Positions 6,676-13,553 of a stretch of 19,197 bases of DNA are shown piece after piece. Numbering within the stretch: position 1 is the stretch's first letter; each line of letters begins with the position of its first letter. The notes under the pieces are model-generated. The model was not told the origin of the DNA. It searched no databases and was given only the letters and a program-made list of their open reading frames with translations. The stretch is from an uncultured Erysipelotrichaceae bacterium (GTDB lineage Bacteria > Bacillota_I > Bacilli_A > Erysipelotrichales > Erysipelotrichaceae), in assembly GCA_934692455.1 (NCBI GenBank), contig CAKUTY010000013.1:1-19197 (forward strand), given 5' to 3'. The translations under genes were made by a program, and so were the position numbers.

Positions 6676-7570
6676 TATTTATGATTTAGTGATAGTAGGA
6701 GGAGGTCCTGCGGGACTTACTTCTGCCATCTATGGTCTTAGAAATGGCCATAGTGTAGCAGTTATTGAAAGAGATGTATTTGGCGGACAGATTACAAGTT
6801 CGCCAAGTGTTTTAAATATTCCAGGTTTTAATAAAATCAGTGGTGATGAGTATGGTGATCTATTGTTAGAACAGGTTAGTAACTTGGGTGGTGAACTTGT
6901 TTTTGATGAATGTGTTAAAGTGTCACCAGGTGATGTTATTACTGTTAACTTAAAAGATACAGGTGATATTCTTTGTAAAAGTTTAATATTGGCAACTGGT
7001 AGTATTCATCGTCGTTTAAATGTTGAACATGAGGAAGAACTGATTGGTAAACATGTACATTTTTGTGCTGTATGTGATGCTGGTTTATATAAAGATAAGA
7101 CAGTAGTTTTGGTAGGTGGGGGCAATTCAGCTTTAGTTGAGGCTGATATCTTAGCTAATATCTGTAAGGTAGTAATTATCTTACAAGATTTAAGCGAATT
7201 TACTGGTGAAGCATCTTTGATTAGGCAATTAGAGAGTCATGATAATATCACTACTTATTTTAATTGTTCAAATATTAAATATATTGTGGATGAAGGTTTT
7301 AAAGGTGTTAGTTTTAATGATAAGGAAATATTATGTGATGGTGTTTTCTTGGCTATCGGCTTAGTTCCTGATAATAAGTATTTTAAGGATTTGTTAGACT
7401 TGGATGATAGAGGATATTTTATCGCTGATGAGAATGGCTATACAAAATATGATAATATTTTTGTGGCAGGCGATTGTCGTCAAAAGAAGTTAAGACAGGT
7501 AGTTACTGCCTGTGGCGATGGTGCTAATTGTGCCATTAATGCCAGTAGATATTTAAGAGGTGTGAAATGA
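6668..7570 (+). CDS. trxB: Thioredoxin reductase-like flavoprotein, probable donor to the NrdD redoxin domain
   Basis: A 300-residue low-molecular-weight thioredoxin reductase family protein. The FAD fold starts with GGGPAG (11-16), the redox-active pair is CAVC (133-136), the second dinucleotide motif is GGGNSA (150-155), and the C-terminal FAD motif is AGDCRQKKLRQ (267-277). The HRRxxxR motif that binds the NADPH 2'-phosphate is absent: the aligned segment reads ILQDLSEFTG (171-180). It may therefore use NADH or another donor; ferredoxin-dependent flavin thioredoxin reductases also lose NADPH motifs, though they usually lose the glycine motif too. Its ATG overlaps the nrdD end by 8 bases. 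No thioredoxin gene is seen here, so the fused CPKC domain of NrdD is the obvious partner. That pairing is inferred from context. Confidence 0.88.
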   Translation: MSNIYDLVIVGGGPAGLTSAIYGLRNGHSVAVIERDVFGGQITSSPSVLNIPGFNKISGDEYGDLLLEQVSNLGGELVFDECVKVSPGDVITVNLKDTGDILCKSLILATGSIHRRLNVEHEEELIGKHVHFCAVCDAGLYKDKTVVLVGGGNSALVEADILANICKVVIILQDLSEFTGEASLIRQLESHDNITTYFNCSNIKYIVDEGFKGVSFNDKEILCDGVFLAIGLVPDNKYFKDLLDLDDRGYFIADENGYTKYDNIFVAGDCRQKKLRQVVTACGDGANCAINASRYLRGVK

Positions 7571-8805
7571 ATTTAGTTGAATTTTTAAATAATAGTCCTA
7601 GTAGCTATAATGCGATTGATAGTATTAAGAAAATTTTAGATGAGAATCATTATGTAGAACTTGATGAAAGAGATGCATATGCTTTAGATAAGGGTGGCAA
7701 GTATTACATCATTAGAAATGGTTCTAGTGTTATGGCCTTTAATGTTGGTAATAACTTAGAGAATCCTTCTTTACAGTTAACTGCTTCTCATTCTGATTGT
7801 CCATCTTTTGTGTTGAAGCCTAATTGTTGTAGCTATGATGGTGGTTACTTTAAGTTGAATACCGAGGTATATGGTGGTGTTACTTTCTATTCTTGGTTAG
7901 ATAGACCACTTAGTATTGCAGGTAGAATTATTTATAGGGAAGATGGAAGTGTTAAGTCATGTTCTTATAAGTATGATAAGCCATTCTGTTTAATTCCATC
8001 TGTTGCGATTCATATGAATAGAGAGGTTAATACCAACTTAAACTTAAATCCACAAGTTGATATGCTTCCTATGGTGTCATTAGAAAAGGGTGATATTTTA
8101 AGTTTCTTAAAGGAAGATAGTGGTAAGGATGTGTTAAGTTATGACTTGTTTTTGTATCCTGTGAATAGTGCTTATTTATGGGGCAAGAATGATGAATTTA
8201 TTACAGGTAATCATTTAGATGATCTTCAATGTGCTTATAACTGTTTAGTTGGTTTTATGAATAATTTCAATGACAATAATATCAATGTTTATTGTTGTTT
8301 CGATAATGAAGAGATTGGTTCAAGTACAAGACAGGGTGCTGATTCTGATTTCTTGTTTACTAATTTAAATAGAATTTGTAACTCATTGAACATTGATTAT
8401 TATCGTTTGTTGGCAAGAGGTTTTATGCTGTCTTGTGATAATGCTCATGCCTTGCATCCAAATCATAATGAGAAGCATGATGCCTTGAATCGTCCTTCAA
8501 TGAATAAGGGTATTGTCATTAAACACGAGACTAGGGCTTATACAAGTGATGGCTTAAGTATTGGTCTCTTAAAGGATTTATTGGAGCGTCATAATATTCC
8601 TTATCAATACTTCGCGAATAGAAGTGATAGTAGGGGTGGCAGTACTTTGGGTAATATCTCTAATAATCATAGTTCGATGTTGTCAGTTGATGTTGGCCTA
8701 GCTCAATTGGCGATGCATTCATGTGTGGAGACAGCTGGTAATTTGGATAATGATTATATGGTAGAGGCGGTTAAGGCCTTCTATAGCGAAAGTTTAATTA
8801 AGTAA
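7567..8805 (+). CDS. M18 family aminopeptidase (aspartyl aminopeptidase type)
   Basis: A 412-residue zinc metallopeptidase that removes N-terminal residues, usually acidic ones, from peptides in the cytosol. Metal and catalytic residues of the family are all visible: SHSDCPS with His75 and Asp77, NHLDD with the bridging Asp near 218, FDNEEIGS with Glu248/Glu249, SCDNAH with Asp291, and C-terminal MHSCVE with His384. The length is typical. The ATG overlaps the trxB stop by 4 bases (ATGA) and AGAGGTG precedes it, so it is the last gene of the nrd operon. Its link to deoxynucleotide synthesis is unclear; it may only share regulation, or supply amino acids during anaerobic growth. Confidence 0.92.
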   Translation: MNLVEFLNNSPSSYNAIDSIKKILDENHYVELDERDAYALDKGGKYYIIRNGSSVMAFNVGNNLENPSLQLTASHSDCPSFVLKPNCCSYDGGYFKLNTEVYGGVTFYSWLDRPLSIAGRIIYREDGSVKSCSYKYDKPFCLIPSVAIHMNREVNTNLNLNPQVDMLPMVSLEKGDILSFLKEDSGKDVLSYDLFLYPVNSAYLWGKNDEFITGNHLDDLQCAYNCLVGFMNNFNDNNINVYCCFDNEEIGSSTRQGADSDFLFTNLNRICNSLNIDYYRLLARGFMLSCDNAHALHPNHNEKHDALNRPSMNKGIVIKHETRAYTSDGLSIGLLKDLLERHNIPYQYFANRSDSRGGSTLGNISNNHSSMLSVDVGLAQLAMHSCVETAGNLDNDYMVEAVKAFYSESLIK

Positions 8806-8808
8806 AAA

Positions 8809-8834
8809 GAAAGAAGAGTTTAGGCTCTTCTTTC
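8809..8834. terminator. Shared terminator between the nrd operon and patB
   Basis: GAAAGAAGAG (8809-8818) pairs with CTCTTCTTTC (8825-8834) around a 6-base loop. On the reverse strand it is followed by a T-rich tract and includes the last codons of patB, so it clearly terminates patB. It may also stop forward transcripts of the nrd operon, though its forward T run is short. Confidence 0.65.
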
Positions 8835-9983
8835 GTCTATATAGGTTTTGATTCTAGTAACTGCTTCTTTGATATTTACAAGCGAAGTAGCTAAGTTAAC
8901 TCTAACATAGCTTCCATAGTCTCTTGAGAATGAGACACCAGAATTTACAAGAATGTTGCATTCTTTTTCTAATACTTCAGCTACATTAGCTTCTTTAATT
9001 GATTTAGAGAAGTCAGGGAAGATTAGGTATGAGCCTTCAAGTTCAGGCATGTCGCAATAATCTTTCATTTCTTCTTTGAAATATAGATAGTTCTCATAGA
9101 TTGTATTAGTGAAACCATCTAACCATTCTTTACCATACTTATAACAGTAGTAAGAAGCTAAGCCATTGAAAGCGTTAGGATCTTGAATATCATGGTATGT
9201 TTGGTATTCATCAATTTTCTTTAGCCACTCAACATTTGGACATACGATGTGTGAATGTTGGAACAAAGCTAATGAGAAGGTCTTTGATTCAGCGTTTAGA
9301 GTAATAATGTCATTTTCATATTCTTTTAAAGCTAAGCTTGGAAGAAATTTGTATCCTGGCATGATTAGTTCTGAGTGAACTTCATCAGATACAACAATGA
9401 CATTGTGTCTATGTGTAATTTCAAATAGCTTCTCTAATTCTTCTTTAGTCCAGATTCTTCCTACTGGGTTACATGGAGAGCATAGAATCATTAATTTAAC
9501 ATCGTTTTCAACTATTTTCTTTTCGATGTCTTCATAGTCCATTTCAAAGTGGTAGTTGTCGTTGATAAGTGGTGATTCAACTAGTGTTCTTTTAGTGTTG
9601 TCAATTGTATAGAAGAAGTGATGGTAGATTGGTGTTGTCATCAAAATAGCATCGCCTTCATTAGTTAGTGAACAAATAACATGTGTTAAACCATCGATGG
9701 CACCTTTAGAGAATCTAATCCATTCTTTTTTGTAGGTAATGTTAGATTGTTTTTCATTCCACTTAATATAAGCATCAAAGTAATCTTCTGGTAAGAATGA
9801 ATAACCATAACTGCCATGTCTAATTCTTTCAACTAGCTTATCGATTACGATTTGTGGTTCCTTAAAGTCAGCATCGGCAATCCATAAAGGTAGTTTACCT
9901 TTAACGTTGGGTTTATCCCATTTGACACTGTTGGTTCCTTCTCTTTTTACGTAGTACTTTTCTGTAAATTCTTGTGCGTTCAT
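8820..9983 (-). CDS. PatB/MalY-family PLP-dependent C-S lyase (cystathionine beta-lyase type)
   Basis: A 387-residue fold-type I pyridoxal-phosphate enzyme. The family is known for cleaving C-S bonds in cystathionine and cysteine conjugates to give pyruvate and a thiol; E. coli MalY also modulates the maltose regulator. Visible features are WIADADF (34-40), HGSYGY (56-61), the substrate-carboxylate region SPCNPVGR (169-176), the PLP-ring aspartate in VSDEVHSE (Asp200) and the Schiff-base lysine in ESKTF (Lys234). The residues after the lysine (SLALFQHS) differ from the FNIAGLQ-like run usual in the family, so specificity may differ. GGGGG lies just upstream of the start and overlaps the stop of the DJ-1 gene, 8 bases away, so the two form an operon. 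The MalX-like PTS gene is divergent from it. Confidence 0.88.
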   Translation of the reverse strand: MNAQEFTEKYYVKREGTNSVKWDKPNVKGKLPLWIADADFKEPQIVIDKLVERIRHGSYGYSFLPEDYFDAYIKWNEKQSNITYKKEWIRFSKGAIDGLTHVICSLTNEGDAILMTTPIYHHFFYTIDNTKRTLVESPLINDNYHFEMDYEDIEKKIVENDVKLMILCSPCNPVGRIWTKEELEKLFEITHRHNVIVVSDEVHSELIMPGYKFLPSLALKEYENDIITLNAESKTFSLALFQHSHIVCPNVEWLKKIDEYQTYHDIQDPNAFNGLASYYCYKYGKEWLDGFTNTIYENYLYFKEEMKDYCDMPELEGSYLIFPDFSKSIKEANVAEVLEKECNILVNSGVSFSRDYGSYVRVNLATSLVNIKEAVTRIKTYIDERRA

Positions 9984-9991
9984 TTTTCCCC

Positions 9992-10519
9992 CTAGTATTG
10001 AATTTTATTAAATACTTCGTTTGCGCTTTCTTCATCAAGTAGTGTTTTGATGATTAGATGGGCAAACTCAAATTCACCACCTAGTCCGATGCCAGTGATG
10101 ATATTTCCTTCTTTGATCACTTTTTCTTTTGCGGGTTTTAGTCCGCATTCAAAGCCTGGGTAGCAAGTAAAGCGTTCTTGTTTAAGAAGACCTTTGTGAT
10201 TAAGTATGGATGGTGCTGCGCAGATTGCACAGATTAGTTTGTTGTTTTCCATGAAATAATCGATTATCTTATTTACTCTTGAATCGTTTTCTAGATTCAA
10301 GGTGCCAGGCATGCCACCAGGTAATATTATCGCATTATAATTTTGATAATTAAAGTCGTCGATGTGAATATCTGTTCTAAATGAAACATTATGTGATGAT
10401 GTTATTTCGTTTTCTAGTCCTACTAGTTTAACGTCGATGCCACTTCTATAAAGTAGGTCGTAAACAAGTAATGCCTCACATTCTTCTAGCCCTGGGGCAC
10501 ATATAATTCCAACTTTCAT
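9992..10519 (-). CDS. DJ-1/PfpI family protein
   Basis: A 175-residue DJ-1-superfamily protein of the glyoxalase/deglycase/redox-sensor group. The reactive cysteine is in AICAAPSIL (Cys100) and the supporting acid in GLEECEAL (Glu15), the positions of Cys106 and Glu18 in human DJ-1. ILPGGMPG (65-72) is the nucleotide-fold glycine turn. The length and the EFEFAHLI C-terminal motif match bacterial YajL/ThiJ-like members. It starts with ATG preceded 7 bases upstream by GAGAGG. It is co-transcribed with the PatB-like lyase and divergent from the PTS gene. The true substrate is not established for most of this family, and proposed deglycase activity is disputed. Confidence 0.87.
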   Translation of the reverse strand: MKVGIICAPGLEECEALLVYDLLYRSGIDVKLVGLENEITSSHNVSFRTDIHIDDFNYQNYNAIILPGGMPGTLNLENDSRVNKIIDYFMENNKLICAICAAPSILNHKGLLKQERFTCYPGFECGLKPAKEKVIKEGNIITGIGLGGEFEFAHLIIKTLLDEESANEVFNKIQY

Positions 10520-10526
10520 AAAAATA

Positions 10527-10532
10527 CCTCTC
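10527..10532 (-). promoter_or_regulatory. Ribosome binding site of the DJ-1 gene
   Basis: On the reverse strand GAGAGG sits 7 bases before the ATG, a normal spacing. Confidence 0.6.
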
Positions 10533-10538
10533 TTTTTT

Positions 10539-10548
10539 ATTATAAAAT
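10539..10548. promoter_or_regulatory. Overlapping -10 elements of divergent DJ-1/patB and PTS promoters
   Basis: The gap between the two starts is only 36 bases. It contains TATAAT on the reverse strand (10539-10544), while the forward strand reads TATAAA (10541-10546) or TAAAAT (10543-10548). The two promoters would overlap and compete. No good -35 is seen for either, so this is a candidate only. Confidence 0.35.
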
Positions 10549-10555
10549 TAAAGGT

Positions 10556-12112
10556 ATGAAGAAGATAATGTATTTGTATGAAAATTGTAAAATGCCTCTT
10601 AGAACTGCTTTCTTTGGGTTTATGTTGATGGCATTTGGTTTTTTAATTAAGAATGAAAATGTTAATATTTTTTATACTTTCTCAAACACTTATTTGTTGA
10701 TGTTTGCGGATGGTTGTGCTTTATTAGGTCAGACAATTGTTTCTAATTTGCCTTTGATTTTTATGATTTATCTTGTTTGTAAGAAAGCAAATAGTGGTAT
10801 TCCAATTCTTTTGGCTTTAGTTGGTTATTTTAGTTTCTTGATTACGATGACTTTGTTTGTACCACAAAATTTATCTAGTATCGCTTATACAACAAATTCC
10901 GGTATAAATGCGATGATTAATATTAATGGCAATGCTAAGTATCCACTTGAAACAGGTATGATTGGTGCTTTTGTGGTGGCTTTTATTACAAGGTTCTCTT
11001 ATATCAGAAGTAGGCATCGTTCTAGTCATAGTTTGTTGGGTTTTTTACATAAGGATTCAGCTGCTTTAATTTACAATGTAGTACTTTGTACGGCTGCTGG
11101 TATGTTATTTTCTTATATTGGCCCTTTATTCTATGCATATTTTGCCAAGGGTATAGTTTATATTTCTAAAAACTTGGATGATCCTTATAAGATGTTGATT
11201 TATGGTTTTTTAGATCAAACAATGTCAATATTAGGCTTGTCTAATGCGATTAGATATCCATTCTGGTTTACATCTCTTGGTGGATCGTTTCAAACTTTGT
11301 CAGGACAGAGTATCGTGGGTGATGTGAATATTTGGCAATATGTTAAGGACAGTGTGACAACTTATACTGGTGCTGGTAGATTTATTACACCTTATTATGT
11401 GATTAATATGTTTATGGTTCCAGCTTGTTATTTGGGCATTTATTTATCTTTTACAAACAAGGAAACAAAGATTAAGATGATTGTACCTTTGATTTTCTTA
11501 ACATTGTTGTCAATCATATGTGGTTCACCACTTCCACTAATGTTGTTCTTGTTGTTTACAAGCCCATTACTATTAGTTGGCTTTATGTTTGTGGGGGCTT
11601 GTGTATACGGCTATTTCACTTATGCTGGTATTTATTTAGGCTCTTCTATTAGTAATTATTCAGCTATTACGGCTTTGCCTGGAAATTTCCCTGATTTCAT
11701 TATTAATATTAGAAGTATCAATCATTATGATGCGATTATTTCGATTATTATGGTTGGCGTTATTTGTTTTGTGTTGGTATTAGCTTTATGTATTCTATAT
11801 TATCGTCATTTGTGTTATATGGTGGTTAATCCAACTAAGGATGAGACGACAATTAAAGATATTATTGAAAAGTTAGGCGGTTTGGATAATATCAAAGGTG
11901 CTAGTTCAGGTTTGTTGGAGGTTAATTTTAATCTTGTAGATATTGAAAATATTAATACAGAAGAATTGTCTACTTTAGCAGTTCCTAAGATTTTTGAGAC
12001 AAAGACCGGTGTTACCTTAAAAATGGGCTCTAGCAGTTATATCATTGCGAAATATGTTAATAAATATATTAGTGAAAAGGATGTTAAAGTAGAGTCTGTT
12101 GAGGCTGAATAA
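10556..12112 (+). CDS. MalX-like PTS EIIC membrane protein with degenerate IIB domain
   Basis: A 518-residue protein of the glucose/maltose PTS EIIC family: many hydrophobic helices from about residue 15 to 420, with family runs such as VSNLPLIFMIYLVCKKANSG and YGFLDQTMSILGL. A C-terminal IIB-like domain (about 428-510) has EKLGGLDNIKGASSGLLEV, yet the phosphorylatable cysteine of the family (DACITRL) is replaced: Ser450 aligns with it, and no cysteine occurs after Cys420. The conserved GITEPIEF loop of EIIC is GSPLPLML (323-330), without its glutamates. Phosphotransfer-coupled sugar uptake as in PtsG is therefore doubtful; it may be a sensor, facilitator or a divergent permease. No well-placed ribosome binding site is seen; AAAGG is one base from the ATG. 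Divergence from a MalY-like gene recalls the E. coli malXY pair. Confidence 0.75.
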   Translation: MKKIMYLYENCKMPLRTAFFGFMLMAFGFLIKNENVNIFYTFSNTYLLMFADGCALLGQTIVSNLPLIFMIYLVCKKANSGIPILLALVGYFSFLITMTLFVPQNLSSIAYTTNSGINAMININGNAKYPLETGMIGAFVVAFITRFSYIRSRHRSSHSLLGFLHKDSAALIYNVVLCTAAGMLFSYIGPLFYAYFAKGIVYISKNLDDPYKMLIYGFLDQTMSILGLSNAIRYPFWFTSLGGSFQTLSGQSIVGDVNIWQYVKDSVTTYTGAGRFITPYYVINMFMVPACYLGIYLSFTNKETKIKMIVPLIFLTLLSIICGSPLPLMLFLLFTSPLLLVGFMFVGACVYGYFTYAGIYLGSSISNYSAITALPGNFPDFIINIRSINHYDAIISIIMVGVICFVLVLALCILYYRHLCYMVVNPTKDETTIKDIIEKLGGLDNIKGASSGLLEVNFNLVDIENINTEELSTLAVPKIFETKTGVTLKMGSSSYIIAKYVNKYISEKDVKVESVEAE

Positions 12113-12116
12113 TTGT

Positions 12117-12145
12117 TTGACAAACAGTATCAGATTTAATAGAAT
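12117..12145 (+). promoter_or_regulatory. Sigma-A promoter of the rpmH cluster
   Basis: A perfect TTGACA (12117-12122) is separated by 17 bases from TAGAAT (12140-12145). Transcription should begin near 12152. This is the best consensus promoter in the window, as expected for a ribosomal protein gene. An inverted repeat, TGTTTG-A-CAAACA (12114-12126), covers the -35. Confidence 0.8.
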
Positions 12146-12179
12146 ATTAAAGTAATTCGATTAAAGAAAGGTGGCTCGT

Positions 12180-12314
12180 ATGAAAAGAACTTATCAGCCT
12201 AGTAAAAGAAAGCACCAAAATACTTGTGGCTTTAGAGCTCGTATGAAAACTGTTGGTGGTCGTAAGGTTATCAATAGACGTCGCGCTAAAGGTAGAAAGG
12301 TATTATCTGCTTAA
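12180..12314 (+). CDS. rpmH: Ribosomal protein bL34
   Basis: A 44-residue protein, MKRTYQPSKRKHQ at the start and GRKVINRRRAKGRKVLSA at the end, which is the whole, very basic L34 of the large ribosomal subunit. The length is exactly that of the family. AAAGGTGG lies 6 bases upstream of the ATG. It is the first gene after the strong promoter and is followed at once by a hairpin terminator, so most transcripts probably end after it, with a minority reading on into rnpA, yidC and jag. The usual neighbour dnaA is not upstream; the PTS gene is. Confidence 0.95.
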   Translation: MKRTYQPSKRKHQNTCGFRARMKTVGGRKVINRRRAKGRKVLSA

Positions 12315-12316
12315 TT

Positions 12317-12341
12317 AAAGCCACACTTACGTGGCTTTTTT
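12317..12341 (+). terminator. Terminator/attenuator between rpmH and rnpA
   Basis: AAAGCCAC (12317-12324) pairs with GTGGCTTT (12331-12338) around a 6-base loop, with six T ending at 12341. It begins 2 bases after the rpmH stop and ends 7 bases before the rnpA ATG. It probably lowers rnpA expression relative to rpmH. Confidence 0.75.
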
Positions 12342-12348
12342 AAAACTT

Positions 12349-12681
12349 ATGATTAAAAAATATAGAGTTAGGAAAAACGAGGATTTTTCCAAGATTATTA
12401 AAAAGAGAAAGAGTGTAGCTGATCAAAGCTTTATCGTTTATTATTACAAGAAACAAGAGTCACATTCTAGAGTGGGCATTTCTGTTTCTAAGAAACTTGG
12501 AAATGCGGTTGAACGTAATAAAATTAAACGTCAAGTTAGGATGATGTTCGCTAATATTTATGACTTTGATAATAGTCCAAGCGATCTTGTAGTGATTATA
12601 AGAAAGGGCTATTTAGAGAAAAGTTTCAGTGATAATCAAAACAATTTGGAAAAGCTTATTAAAAAAGCTATAATTATTTAG
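12349..12681 (+). CDS. rnpA: Ribonuclease P protein component
   Basis: A 110-residue basic protein that helps the RNase P RNA process tRNA 5' ends. The N-terminus YRVRKNEDFSKIIKKRKS and the RNR motif GNAVERNKIKRQVR (51-64), which binds the catalytic RNA, are clear, and the length is normal. A GTG at 12331 would add six residues encoded by the terminator stem; the ATG at 12349 gives the family N-terminus, so I chose it. There is no Shine-Dalgarno sequence before it, only the terminator's T run and AAAACTT. Low expression would suit a protein needed in small amounts. yidC follows in the same direction. Confidence 0.92.
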   Translation: MIKKYRVRKNEDFSKIIKKRKSVADQSFIVYYYKKQESHSRVGISVSKKLGNAVERNKIKRQVRMMFANIYDFDNSPSDLVVIIRKGYLEKSFSDNQNNLEKLIKKAIII

Positions 12682-12705
12682 TATTTGCAAGGAGTTTTTG
12701 TGTAT

Positions 12706-13542
12706 ATGAATAAAAAGAAACTAACAATTGTATTAAGTTCCTTATTCTTACTACTATTTTTAAGTGGTTGTAGTAATAGTAGCGAATTAATTTCATTGTC
12801 TACACCAATTAGTGATGTTAAGGCTGATGGCTTCTTAACTGTTATCTTAACTTACCCATTAGCTCAAGCTGTTAACTACTTGAGTGTTCATGTAGGTGTT
12901 TTCTGGGCAATCACAATTGTTACTTTAGTATTGAATGCGATTATCTTGGCGTTAACATTTAAGTCAAATGTTGCGATGCAGAAGATGCAAGAGATTCAAC
13001 CTGAGATTCAAAAGATTCAATTAAAATATGAGGGTAGAACAGATTCAGCTAGCCAACAAAAGGCTGCCATGGAGATGCAAAAGGTTTATGCGAAGTATAA
13101 CATCAACCCTATGACTTCAATGTTAGCTACATTCATTCAATTCCCTATTTTGATTTCAATGTATGCAGCTGTTAGAAGAAGTGCTGAAGTTAAGAACGGT
13201 TCTTTCTTTGGCTATTCACTTGATTTAACACCAAGAGAAGCCTTCACACAACATGCTTGGGTATTAATCGTTATCTTTGTATTAATGATTGTCTTCCAAT
13301 TATTGTCTGTAAGTATTGTTAGATGGTTGGCAACTTCTAGAGCTAAGAAAGAAGCTGATAAGCATCATAAGCACTATGAAAAGCCAAAAGATAATACTGC
13401 TTTCATGACTTATGGTATGACTGCCTTTATCGGTGTGATTATGTTATCTTGGCCAACAGCGTTGTCTTTATATTACTGTATCTATTCTGTAATCAATATT
13501 ATTAAGACTATCGTTATTGATAAGATTACTCATAAGGACTAG
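12706..13542 (+). CDS. yidC: Membrane protein insertase YidC/SpoIIIJ, lipoprotein form
   Basis: A 278-residue insertase that moves proteins laterally into the membrane, alone or with SecYEG. It has a lipoprotein signal (KKK, a hydrophobic stretch, then LSGC with Cys22 as lipidation site), as in Gram-positive YidC proteins. Membrane helices lie at about 65-86, 133-155, 185-208, 235-250 and 252-271, with a charged cytoplasmic hairpin (about 90-130) between the first two. FIQFPILISMY and PTALSLYYCIYSVINIIK are family hallmarks. The oddity is Asn77 where nearly all YidC proteins have the groove arginine (family context VTILIRLL; here VTLVLNAI). AAGGAG is 11 bases before the ATG and 5 before a GTG at 12700, which may be the true start. 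Confidence 0.93.
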   Translation: MNKKKLTIVLSSLFLLLFLSGCSNSSELISLSTPISDVKADGFLTVILTYPLAQAVNYLSVHVGVFWAITIVTLVLNAIILALTFKSNVAMQKMQEIQPEIQKIQLKYEGRTDSASQQKAAMEMQKVYAKYNINPMTSMLATFIQFPILISMYAAVRRSAEVKNGSFFGYSLDLTPREAFTQHAWVLIVIFVLMIVFQLLSVSIVRWLATSRAKKEADKHHKHYEKPKDNTAFMTYGMTAFIGVIMLSWPTALSLYYCIYSVINIIKTIVIDKITHKD

Positions 13543-13553
13543 AGAGGGGAATT

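Noticed and set aside
12331..12348. GTG start for rnpA six codons upstream
   Set aside because: The GTG is the first part of the terminator's 3' stem, and the resulting extra residues are not part of the family N-terminus.
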